A DNA stretch of 64,000 nt, from contig NZ_BMSX01000002.1 of the NCBI RefSeq assembly GCF_014649375.1, positions 186,001-250,000 on the forward strand. Direction: 5' to 3'. This document shows positions 8,494 to 15,547 of the stretch, piece after piece. The DNA comes from Streptomyces aurantiogriseus (GTDB taxonomy: Bacteria > Actinomycetota > Actinomycetes > Streptomycetales > Streptomycetaceae). Position numbers and translations under genes: made by a program. The first letter of the stretch is position 1. Each line of letters starts with the position of its first letter. Under the pieces are notes generated by a model that saw only the letters and a program-made list of their open reading frames with translations, was not told where the DNA came from and did not search any database.

Positions 8494-9288
8494 ATGCGAA
8501 ACCGAGCGACCGCGAAGCACCACCCGCACGACGACGCGCCCGACACCGCCGAGGACTTCCGCAGGCTCGCCGCACTGCCGCCGGGCCCTCAGCGCGACGC
8601 GCTCCGCGCACAGATCGTCGAGGCCTGGCTGCCCATGGCCGACCGCCTCGCCGGCCGCTTCCGCAGCCGCGGCGAGAGCTTCGAGGACCTCCGTCAGGTC
8701 GCGGCCCTCGGCCTGGTCAAGGCCGTCGACCGCTACGACCCCGAGCGCGGCAACGCGTTCGAGAGCTACGCCGTCCCGACCGTCACCGGGGAGATCAAGC
8801 GGCACTTCCGTGACCACATGTGGACCCTGCATGTGCCGCGCCGGGTGCAGGACCTGCGCAACCGGGTGCGGTTCGCCTGCCAGGACCTGTCCCAGACCGT
8901 CTCCGGGCGCCGCCCGACCGTCACCGAGATCGCCGAGCACGCGCAGCTGAGCGAGGCCGAGGTGCGGGAAGGGCTGGAGGCGCTGGAGAGTTTCACCGCG
9001 CTGTCCCTGGACGCGGAGATGCCGGGGAGCGAGGACGGGTACTCGTTGAGCGACGCGCTGGGGGTGGTCGACCCCGCGCTCGACACGGTGGTCGACCGGG
9101 AGGCCGTGAAGCCGCGGCTCGCCGCGCTGCCCGAGCGGGAGCGGGCGATTCTCTACATGCGGTTCTTCGGGGACATGACGCAGAGTCGGATCGCCGAGCA
9201 GTTGGGGATTTCGCAGATGCATGTGTCCCGGCTGATCAATCGGTGCTGCGACCGGCTGCGGGAACAGGTGTTGAAGGACGCGGCGTAG
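8494..9288 (+). CDS. SigB/SigF-family RNA polymerase sigma factor
   Basis: This 264-residue group 3 sigma-70 factor shows region 2 (SFEDLRQVAALGLVKAVDRYD..FESYAVPTVTGEIKRHFRD, about 68-112), region 3 (VPRRVQDLRNRV..PTVTEIAEHAQLSEAEVREGLEA) and a region 4 helix-turn-helix (MTQSRIAEQLGISQMHVSRLI, about 228-250). The features are those of the Streptomyces SigB/F/G/H/I/K/L/M/N set used in stress and sporulation. Which paralogue it is cannot be settled here. ATG 8494 is preceded by AGGGAG at a rather long distance. No anti-sigma or anti-anti-sigma gene adjoins it. It is divergent from poxB, and nearby genes carry SigB-type promoters. Confidence 0.9.
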   Translation: MRNRATAKHHPHDDAPDTAEDFRRLAALPPGPQRDALRAQIVEAWLPMADRLAGRFRSRGESFEDLRQVAALGLVKAVDRYDPERGNAFESYAVPTVTGEIKRHFRDHMWTLHVPRRVQDLRNRVRFACQDLSQTVSGRRPTVTEIAEHAQLSEAEVREGLEALESFTALSLDAEMPGSEDGYSLSDALGVVDPALDTVVDREAVKPRLAALPERERAILYMRFFGDMTQSRIAEQLGISQMHVSRLINRCCDRLREQVLKDAA

Positions 9289-9302
9289 GGCGGCTACGGC
9301 TG

Positions 9303-9318
9303 CGGTTGAGAGCGCTTT
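9303..9318. promoter_or_regulatory. LacI-type operator-like palindrome GAGAGCGCTTTC
   Basis: GAGAGCGCTTTC differs by one base from the perfect palindrome GAAAGCGCTTTC, a common operator form for LacI-family repressors. It lies just after the sigma-factor stop and about 150 bases before the secreted repeat protein. No LacI gene is nearby, so this is only a candidate. Confidence 0.25.
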
Positions 9319-9465
9319 CCCCCGGCCCTCCCGAGAAGTCACCCGGTTGGGGGCTTCCGTCCCGCCAATGGACCGCGGTCGCGCGCGGTACCGGCCGACG
9401 CGGGCTGTCATGGCTGTGGGGCACGGACAGCGTGCCCCGCAGTCGTCGGCCGAAGGAGCCGTTCC

Positions 9466-10611
9466 ATGTGCCGCACCGTCCGTGTCCTGTCCGTCGCCGC
9501 TCTGGTCGGTGCCGTGCTGGCCGGTGCCGCCCCGGCCGCGTCCGCGGACCCGACGGCGGAGGTCGGGCCGGCCACCGCCGCCCCGGGCGGCAGCGTCACC
9601 GTCTCCGTCTCCTGCGACCCTCTCGGCGGCCCCGCCCCCAAGACCATGCAGGCCACCTCGCAGGCCTTCGCCGGAGGGACCGTCCAGTTGAGTCTGGAGC
9701 CCGGCAACGACGAGCTGTCGGGACCCGCCTACCGGGGCACCGCCAGTGTCGTCCCCGCCGGTGACCTCGCCGGGCGGGAGCCGGCGGCCGGTACGGGCGC
9801 TGTCGGGGAACCCGACGTGCCGGAGCCGACGGCCGGTACGGGCGCCGCCGGGGAGGTAGCCGGGGACACCGCCGGTGACCTCGACGCGCCGGAGAAAACG
9901 GCTGGTACGGGCGCCGCTGGGGAACCCGACGTGTCGGAGGGAAAGGCCGGTACGGACCCTGCCGGGGAACCCGACGCGCTGGAGGGAACGGCCGGTACGG
10001 ACCCCGCTGGGGAACCCGACGGGCCGGAGGCAGCGGCCGGTACGGGCGCCGCGGGGGAGGTAGCCGAGGACGCCGCCAGTGACCTGGGCGCGCCCGAGGC
10101 GGCGGCCGGTACGGACTCCCCCTGGACCGTCGAGGGGACCTGCCCGGCGCCGCCCGGCGGGCAGGCCACGCCGTGGAGCGCGGCCTTCGACGTCGCCCGG
10201 GGCGACGCTCCGACGTGCACCCCGTCCCACGGCGAGAGCTGCGACGGCGGCAAGACGTGCACGGAGGGCCACGAGGAGTCCTGTGCCTCGGACAAGCAGT
10301 GCACGGAGGGCCACGAGGAGTCCTGTGCCTCGGACAAGCAGTGCACGGAGGGCCACGAGGAGTCCTGTGCCTCGGACAAGCAGTGCACCGAGGGCCACGA
10401 GGAGTCGTGCGCCGCGGCCAAGCCGTGCCCCCGTGGTCACGACGACCCCTCCTGCATCACCGCCCCCGTCCAGCACGGCGTCCAGGCCGGTGCCGGTGGG
10501 GCCTTCACCGACTCGGTGCCCGCCCTCGTCGCCGGCGGACTGCTGATCGCCGGCGCGTTCGCCGCCGCCGCGCACCGGTTGCGCCGGGACGGCGTGGCGA
10601 GGGACGTCTGA
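9466..10611 (+). CDS. Secreted/anchored protein with acidic repeats and Cys-His tandem repeats
   Basis: This 381-residue protein starts with a clear signal peptide (MCRTVRVLSVAALVGAVLAG...ASA, cleavage near residue 27). A small beta-type domain follows (SVTVSVSCDPLGG, about 30-105). Next come imperfect Ala/Gly/Glu/Pro repeats of the form TAGTGAAGEPDxxE (about 105-215). A run of 14-residue repeats TEGHEESCASDKQC follows (about 260-320). It ends with a membrane helix (ALVAGGLLIAGAFAAAA) and a basic tail, so it is probably anchored with the repeats outside the cell. No sortase motif is clear. The Cys-His repeats could bind metal or form disulfides, which is inference. I do not recognise the whole protein. 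Confidence 0.75.
   Translation: MCRTVRVLSVAALVGAVLAGAAPAASADPTAEVGPATAAPGGSVTVSVSCDPLGGPAPKTMQATSQAFAGGTVQLSLEPGNDELSGPAYRGTASVVPAGDLAGREPAAGTGAVGEPDVPEPTAGTGAAGEVAGDTAGDLDAPEKTAGTGAAGEPDVSEGKAGTDPAGEPDALEGTAGTDPAGEPDGPEAAAGTGAAGEVAEDAASDLGAPEAAAGTDSPWTVEGTCPAPPGGQATPWSAAFDVARGDAPTCTPSHGESCDGGKTCTEGHEESCASDKQCTEGHEESCASDKQCTEGHEESCASDKQCTEGHEESCAAAKPCPRGHDDPSCITAPVQHGVQAGAGGAFTDSVPALVAGGLLIAGAFAAAAHRLRRDGVARDV
10219..10455 (+). repeat. 42-bp tandem repeats coding TEGHEESCASDKQC
   Basis: Units start at 10261, 10303 and 10345 and are identical at the DNA level. A diverged unit is at 10387, a degenerate one at 10219 and a partial one at 10429. The period is 42 bases (14 codons), so copy-number change keeps the frame. 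Identity of the middle units implies recent expansion or conversion. Confidence 0.9.
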
Positions 10612-10840
10612 CCCCGCCCGCGCGCCGGTCCGCCCCGCGCTGTGACCGGCGCAACCCCGGCGCGCGGCCATGGGAGGAGGGCACGCGGGGTACTCAGAGC
10701 CCGAGAGCACACCCGGCCCGTACGAGACGTCACGCACCATCCGGCACGCGGGGGAGCAGGCAGCCCCGGCGTCGCCGGGCGGGGCACCCACCGGCCGGCG
10801 ACAGCACAGGGCACCAGGGACGGACTGCGCGGAGGACCCC

Positions 10841-12088
10841 ATGCGGCGGACGGAACCGGAAGGGCACGGGCCCGTCCGCTACGGGCCGCCGCTCCCCGCG
10901 GACGGACTGCCCGTCCTGCCCGGCCTCGCGTCGGTCCTCGCCGCGGCCGCCACCCGTGGCGACAGCGAACCCGTCGGCGGCGGGCGTGCCCTGCTGCACG
11001 CCGCCTGCGGCTACTGGGAGCGGCGCGGCACGCCGGCCGGGCCGGAGCGGATCGTGGCCGGCCCCGGTGCCCCCGCCCTGCTGCTCGCGCTGACCGCCGC
11101 CCTCGGCGGTGACGTGCTGGTGCCGAGGCCCTGCGCGGCCTGGTGGGCGCCGTACGCACGCCTGCTGGGAAGACCCGTCTTCCATGTGGCGACGCCCGCC
11201 GAGTGCGGCGGCGTCCCGGACCCGTACGCCCTGCTGGAGACCGTGCGCCGGGTCCGCGCCGAGGGCGGTGCCCCGCGGCTGCTGGTGCTGTCCGTCGCCG
11301 ACGACCCCACCGCCACCGTCGCCCCGCCGGAGGTGCTGCACGAGGCTGTCGAGGCCGCCGCCGGGGAGGGCCTGCACCTGGTCAGTGACGAGACCTGGCG
11401 CGACACCCTGCACGACCCGCACGACACCGTGCTGGTCAGCCCCGCCGAGATGCTCCCCGACCACGTGACGGTCGTCAGCGACCTCGCGGGCGCCCTGCTG
11501 CCGACGGGTTGGCCGGCCGCCGTCGCGCGCCTCCCCGCCGGAGCCGAGGGGGACGGCCTCCACGCGCGCGTGCTCGACGTCCTCACCGCCCTCGACGCCC
11601 GCGTCGCCGCACCGGTCGCCGCGGCCGCCGCCCACGCCCTGACCGAGCCCGAGCACGTCACCACGCGCGTGCGTGCCGTCGTACGCCTGCACGCGCGCGT
11701 GGCCGCCGCCGCGCACGCCGCCGTCGAGGCCGGGGGAGCCCTCGCCCTGCCCCCGCAGGCGGGCCGGCACCTCTACGTCGACCTCGGCCCGCTGCGCGAG
11801 GCGCTGTCCGCGCAGGACGTCGGCGACGCGCAGGACCTGGAGGACCTCCTCACCGCCCGGCTCGGCATGCCCGCGCCGGGCGGCCACCGCTTCGGCGACG
11901 ACCTCGGCGCGCTGCGCGTGCGGCTGTCCACCGGCGCGCTGCTGGGCGGCACGGACACCCAGCGCACGGAATGTCTCACATCACCCACCCCGTTGGAACT
12001 GCCACACGTGCAACGCGCGTTGATCCGTCTGAGGTCGGTCTTCGACGATCTCCGTGACGACGCTCAGCGATGGGAGCCTCCTCGATGA
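10841..12088 (+). CDS. PLP-dependent aminotransferase class I/II-like protein
   Basis: This 415-residue protein resembles fold-type I aminotransferases: GPGAPALLLALTAALGGDVLVPRPCAAWWAPYARLLGRPV corresponds to the N-terminal PLP-binding region. LHLVSDETWRDTLHD resembles the usual (V)SDEIY element that holds the cofactor. The region where the Schiff-base Lys normally sits reads VVSDLAGALLPTGWPAAVA and shows no Lys, so catalysis is doubtful. ATG 10841 has GGAGGACCCC just before it, and the longer upstream frame lacks support. The stop overlaps the next gene (ATGA), so the protein is made together with the MBL-fold hydrolase. Confidence 0.7.
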   Translation: MRRTEPEGHGPVRYGPPLPADGLPVLPGLASVLAAAATRGDSEPVGGGRALLHAACGYWERRGTPAGPERIVAGPGAPALLLALTAALGGDVLVPRPCAAWWAPYARLLGRPVFHVATPAECGGVPDPYALLETVRRVRAEGGAPRLLVLSVADDPTATVAPPEVLHEAVEAAAGEGLHLVSDETWRDTLHDPHDTVLVSPAEMLPDHVTVVSDLAGALLPTGWPAAVARLPAGAEGDGLHARVLDVLTALDARVAAPVAAAAAHALTEPEHVTTRVRAVVRLHARVAAAAHAAVEAGGALALPPQAGRHLYVDLGPLREALSAQDVGDAQDLEDLLTARLGMPAPGGHRFGDDLGALRVRLSTGALLGGTDTQRTECLTSPTPLELPHVQRALIRLRSVFDDLRDDAQRWEPPR

Positions 12089-13149
12089 CGCAGCAGTCCG
12101 AGTCGACCACCACCACCGCCGGTGCGCCCCTACGGGAGGCGGACGCTCCGGCGGCCGTGTCCCCCCTGTCGTCCCCCGTCCCGCCGCTCGCCGAGCCTCG
12201 CCCGCTGGGGGAGCGGCGCGTGTGGCCCCGTACCTTCCACGACCGGTTGACGGCCCCGCTGCCCGGCCTCAAGTCCGTCGCCCGCTTCGCCCGCGAGGGC
12301 TCCGTACGGCCCGGCAAGGAGGGCCTCGCCGACATCCCGCGCGTGCCCGTCGCATCGGGCCCGCTGCCCCGCGTCGACGCCCGCACCGTCGCCGTCACCT
12401 GGGCGGGACACGCCAGTTGGGTGCTGCGCGTCGGCGGCCTGACCGTCCTCACCGACCCGGTCTGGTCCCGCCGTATCCTCGGCACCCCGGCCCGCATCAC
12501 CCCCGTCGGCGTCCCCTGGGACGCGCTGCCGACCGTCGACGCGGTCGTCATCAGCCACAACCACTACGACCATCTGGACGCGCCCACCCTGCGCCGACTC
12601 CCGCGCGACACGCCCGTGTTCGTGCCGGCCGGGCTCGGCCGCTGGTTCCAGCGCCGCCGCTTCACCCGGGTCACCGAGCTGGACTGGTGGGAGGCGGCCG
12701 AACTGTCCGGCGTCCGCTTCGACTTCGTCCCCGCCCACCACTGGTCCAAGCGCACCCTGACCGACACCTGCCGCTCCCTGTGGGGCGGTTGGGTCCTCAC
12801 CGCCCCGGACGGACAGCGCGTGTACTTCGCGGGCGACACCGGCTACGGCCACTGGTTCTCCCGCATCGGACAGCGCCACCCGGGCATCGACCTCGCCCTC
12901 CTCCCCATCGGCGCCTACGACCCGCGCTGGTGGCTCAGGGACGTGCACTGCGACCCGGAGGAGGCCGTGCGGGCGGCGCAGGATCTGGGCGCTCGCCGGA
13001 TGGCGCCCATGCACTGGGGGACGTTCGTCCTCTCCGCCGAGCCCGTTCTCGAACCGCTCACCCGCGTGCGGGCCGCCTGGGAGAAGGCGGGACGGGCCCG
13101 AGAGGACCTGTGGGACCTGCCGGTGGGAGGCTCACGGATCCTCGACTAG
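12085..13149 (+). CDS. Metallo-beta-lactamase-fold hydrolase (NAPE-PLD/UlaG-like)
   Basis: This 354-residue MBL-fold enzyme carries the metal motif SHNHYDHLD (HxHxDH at 158-163), with FVPAHHWSKR, YFAGDTGYG and PMHWGTF supplying further ligands. The arrangement is closest to N-acyl-phosphatidylethanolamine phospholipase D-like proteins, which cleave phosphodiesters of modified lipids. The substrate here is unknown. About 70 proline-rich residues precede the catalytic domain. ATG 12085 has GGGAG at good spacing and overlaps the upstream stop. ATG 12070 is possible but lies on top of the ribosome site. Confidence 0.85.
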   Translation: MTQQSESTTTTAGAPLREADAPAAVSPLSSPVPPLAEPRPLGERRVWPRTFHDRLTAPLPGLKSVARFAREGSVRPGKEGLADIPRVPVASGPLPRVDARTVAVTWAGHASWVLRVGGLTVLTDPVWSRRILGTPARITPVGVPWDALPTVDAVVISHNHYDHLDAPTLRRLPRDTPVFVPAGLGRWFQRRRFTRVTELDWWEAAELSGVRFDFVPAHHWSKRTLTDTCRSLWGGWVLTAPDGQRVYFAGDTGYGHWFSRIGQRHPGIDLALLPIGAYDPRWWLRDVHCDPEEAVRAAQDLGARRMAPMHWGTFVLSAEPVLEPLTRVRAAWEKAGRAREDLWDLPVGGSRILD

Positions 13150-13165
13150 CCAACGCCGACCTGCG

Positions 13166-13412
13166 CACGCGGACCAGGTGGTCCGGATGTTCCGTCCGCC
13201 GACCGGGCAGTCGGGGCCTCCCGCCCAGGGGTCACGCGGTTCGGGTCCTCCTTCCGTCGACCCGCCGGTCCGGGCCTCGAGCCCAGGGGTCACGCGGTCC
13301 GGATGTTCCGTCCGCCGGCCGGGCAGTCGGGGCCTCCCGCCCAGGGGCCACGCGGTTCGGGTCCTCCTTCCGCCGACCCGCCGGTCCGGGCCTCCCGCCC
13401 ACCGGTCAGGCA
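13166..13412. repeat. Four-unit 58-bp (116-bp higher-order) intergenic tandem repeat
   Basis: The gap between two convergent genes is filled by about four 58-bp units. The marker CCCAGGGGTCACGCGGT recurs at 13224, 13282 and 13340 (one change), with a decayed copy at 13398. Units 1 and 3 share GTCCGGATGTTCCGTCCGCCG and units 2 and 4 share TTCGGGTCCTCCTTCCG, so the true period is 116. The unit length is not a multiple of three and there is no ribosome site, so I do not call a gene. Confidence 0.9.
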
Positions 13413-13416
13413 CCCG

Positions 13417-14046
13417 CTAGGCGGCCCGGGTCCCCCGAAGCCGGCGCCACACGCTCGGGGCCGCGCTGATCAGCACGGTCAGTGCGACCGCGGCGACCAC
13501 GCCCTCCCACGGCTCGGGGAACAGCGAGCCGCCGAGGATCCCGATCAGCTGGTAGGTCACGGCCCAGGCCAGACAGGCCGGCAGGTTGCCCCGGACGAAG
13601 CGGCGCAGTGGCCACTTCGCCATGAGGCAGGCCAGCATCACCGGGATGCGGCCCGCCGGCACCAGCCGGGACACCACCAGCACCGTCGTACCGTGGCCGG
13701 CGAGCTTCTCCTGCGCCTGTGCGAGCCGCTCCTCCGGCGCCCGGGAGCGGATCGCCTCCAGCCAGCGCGAGCCGTTCTTCGACTTCATCCCTCGCCGGCC
13801 CAGCCAGTACAGCGCCACGTCCCCGAGGAACGCCGCCAGCGACGCCGTCACGAACACCAGCGCCAGCGAGAACGGCGCCGTCTGGTGGAAGGCGACCACC
13901 GCCGCCGAACTCACCAGCGCCCCGGTCGGCACGATCGGCACCAGCGCCCCGATCAGCACCAGCAGGAACAGCGACGGATAGCCGATCGCCTGCTGGGTGG
14001 ACTCCGTCGGCACGACCGTCGTGACCGCGGTGGACAGTGGCGTCAC
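13417..14046 (-). CDS. DedA/VTT-domain membrane protein
   Basis: This 209-residue polytopic protein shows the DedA features LGDVALYWLGRRG and a C-terminal helix pair preceded by GRIPVMLACLMAKWPLRRFVRGNLPAC (Arg- and Gly-rich re-entrant loop). DedA proteins are implicated in undecaprenyl-phosphate or phospholipid flipping and membrane homeostasis. It starts at GTG 14046, overlapping the stop of the MBL-fold gene by four bases (GTGA), so the two are co-translated. Its 3' end abuts the 58-bp repeat block. Confidence 0.85.
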   Translation of the reverse strand: MTPLSTAVTTVVPTESTQQAIGYPSLFLLVLIGALVPIVPTGALVSSAAVVAFHQTAPFSLALVFVTASLAAFLGDVALYWLGRRGMKSKNGSRWLEAIRSRAPEERLAQAQEKLAGHGTTVLVVSRLVPAGRIPVMLACLMAKWPLRRFVRGNLPACLAWAVTYQLIGILGGSLFPEPWEGVVAAVALTVLISAAPSVWRRLRGTRAA

Positions 14047-14816
14047 CGCGCGACCTCCAGGCGCACGCTCTCCCCGTGCCCGAGCCGGTGCACCGCCACC
14101 CCGGGCGCCCGCTCGGCGGCGAGGCGCACGAACTCGTCGCCCGGCGCGTGGAATTCATGGGGGCGCACGGCGTCCATCCCGATCGGCCAGTACGTGCCGT
14201 AGTGCACCGGCACCGCGCTGCGCGGCGCGAGCCGGGCGAGCGCCTCCGCCGCACGCCCCGCGTCCAGGTGCCCCTCCCCGAGGTACGGCCCCCAGCCGCC
14301 CACCGGCAGCAGCGCCACGTCGACCGGCCCGACCTCCTCGGCCATCGCCTCGAACAGGCCCGTGTCCCCGGCGAAGTAGGTCCGCGCCTCGCCCTCGACG
14401 ACGTACCCCAGCGCGGGGGAGCGGTGCGGGCCGAGCGGCAGCCGCCGCCCGTCGTGCCACGCGGGCACGGCCCGTATGCGCAGGCCGGCCACGGACACCT
14501 CGTCACCGGGTGCCATCTCGATCGGCCGCAGGTGCGCCAGGCGCCGCAGGCCCGGGACGGCGCGCGGCGCGCCCCGGGGCACCAGGAGGCGCGTGCCCGG
14601 CGCGAGGCGCGCCAGTGAGGGCACATGGAGATGGTCGGCGTGCAGGTGCGAGACGAGCGCCACGTCCGCGCGCCAGGCGCCGGGCGGGGGCAGCGCACCG
14701 CGCCGTCGCCGCAGATGCGCGAGCCTGCGGGCGAACAGGGGATCGGTGAGCACACGGGTGTCCGAATCCTCGACCGTGCAGGTGGCGTGACCCCACCAGG
14801 TGATCTCCACCGGCAC
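14043..14816 (-). CDS. MBL-fold metal-dependent hydrolase
   Basis: This is a 257-residue single-domain MBL-fold protein: ITWWGHATCTVEDSDTRVLTDPLFARR, metal motif SHLHADHLH, FAGDTGLFEAM and VPVHYGTYWP. It resembles UlaG/RomA-type lactonase-like hydrolases, and the substrate is unknown. The start is GTG 14816, with GGAGG seven bases upstream. The long open frame reaching 15392 has no such site. It forms a two-gene unit with the DedA protein. With the protein at 12085 it is the second MBL-fold enzyme within 3 kb. Confidence 0.82.
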   Translation of the reverse strand: MPVEITWWGHATCTVEDSDTRVLTDPLFARRLAHLRRRRGALPPPGAWRADVALVSHLHADHLHVPSLARLAPGTRLLVPRGAPRAVPGLRRLAHLRPIEMAPGDEVSVAGLRIRAVPAWHDGRRLPLGPHRSPALGYVVEGEARTYFAGDTGLFEAMAEEVGPVDVALLPVGGWGPYLGEGHLDAGRAAEALARLAPRSAVPVHYGTYWPIGMDAVRPHEFHAPGDEFVRLAAERAPGVAVHRLGHGESVRLEVAR

Positions 14817-14900
14817 CTCTTTGCCTCCTTCGCGCGACTCCCCGAAGCCTACGGGCAGGAGTAGGGTCGGCGGCGAAACGCGGAGGTGAGGGGGGACTCC

Positions 14901-15302
14901 ATGGGACCGGTGCGGGTCACGGCGATCGCGAGTCTGACGCCGCTCGAGGAGCTGGACGCCGATCCCTTTCTGGTGGACTCCCGCAGCCAGCACGCGATGT
15001 GCGCGCGGTGGGCCGCGGAACGGGGCTATGTCGTCAGCCGGGAGCTGCTGGTGCGCGGGCTGCGCGCCGACCACGGCGTGCTGTGGGACGGCGTCCGCCC
15101 CGGAGTCGACCTGTTCGTCGCGCCCAGCCGGCGCGTCCTGGAGAGCGCGCTGTCGTCCGTCGAGGAGTTCGCCGCGGAGTGCGCCCGGCGCGGGGTGCGG
15201 GTGGAGACGGTCGGCTGCGCCGAACCCGCCTACGACGCGCAGATGAAGGCCCGGGTGCACCGCCGGCTGTCGATGCCGACGGCCGGGTACGACGGCAGAT
15301 GA
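14901..15302 (+). CDS. Degenerate resolvase-like (serine recombinase N-domain fold) protein
   Basis: This is a 133-residue soluble protein. The run SRSQHAMCARWAAERGYVVSRELL, then GVLWDGVRPGVDLFVAPSRRVLESALSSVEEFAAECARRGVRVETV, has the pattern of the serine-recombinase N-terminal domain (helix after YxRVSTxxQ, then the DVVxxxxxDRLxR..L stretch and ..L..xGVxx). The catalytic YxRVS is replaced by AIASLTP and there is no DNA-binding C-terminal domain, so recombination is unlikely. ATG 14901 follows GGGGGGACTCC. It is divergent from the MBL/DedA pair, and its role is unknown. Confidence 0.6.
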   Translation: MGPVRVTAIASLTPLEELDADPFLVDSRSQHAMCARWAAERGYVVSRELLVRGLRADHGVLWDGVRPGVDLFVAPSRRVLESALSSVEEFAAECARRGVRVETVGCAEPAYDAQMKARVHRRLSMPTAGYDGR

Positions 15303-15440
15303 CCCCCGACGGCGTCGGCCGGTTCCCGGCGTCGGCCGGCTCCCGGCGGCGGACGGCCTCCGACGGGACGGCAGCAGTATCCGACGCGGCAACGGACGAC
15401 CCCGACGCGACGGCGGATGCCCCCGACACGGCGGCGCATG

Positions 15441-15473
15441 ACCTCAGGGTCGGACCGGGGATGACCCCGAGGT
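15441..15473 (+). terminator. Hairpin after the resolvase-like gene
   Basis: ACCTCAGGGTC and GACCCCGAGGT form an 11-bp stem with one mismatch and an 11-base loop, about 140 bases after the stop. There is no T-run, as is usual in Streptomyces. Confidence 0.35.
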
Positions 15474-15547
15474 GACCGTAAGTGCGGTGTGACAGGGTGG
15501 AGGGCGGCCCCCCAGGCGTCGGGGCCGGATCGTGAGGTGTACGGGGA

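Noticed and set aside
10688..10693. GGGTAC upstream of the aminotransferase-like gene
   Set aside because: No GNNT sequence lies at the required distance upstream.
13166..13412. 58-bp repeats as a CRISPR array
   Set aside because: Alternating half-units repeat in full, so there are no variable spacers, and no cas genes occur in the window.
13178..13420. Small open frames across the 58-bp repeat block
   Set aside because: Frames are open on both strands because of base composition. There is no ribosome site, and the 58-base unit shifts frame between copies.
15303..15475. Possible extra coding extension after the resolvase-like gene
   Set aside because: The frame is rich in Asp/Ala/Thr repeats, with no start site and no similarity. 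The hairpin at 15441 fits a 3' region better.
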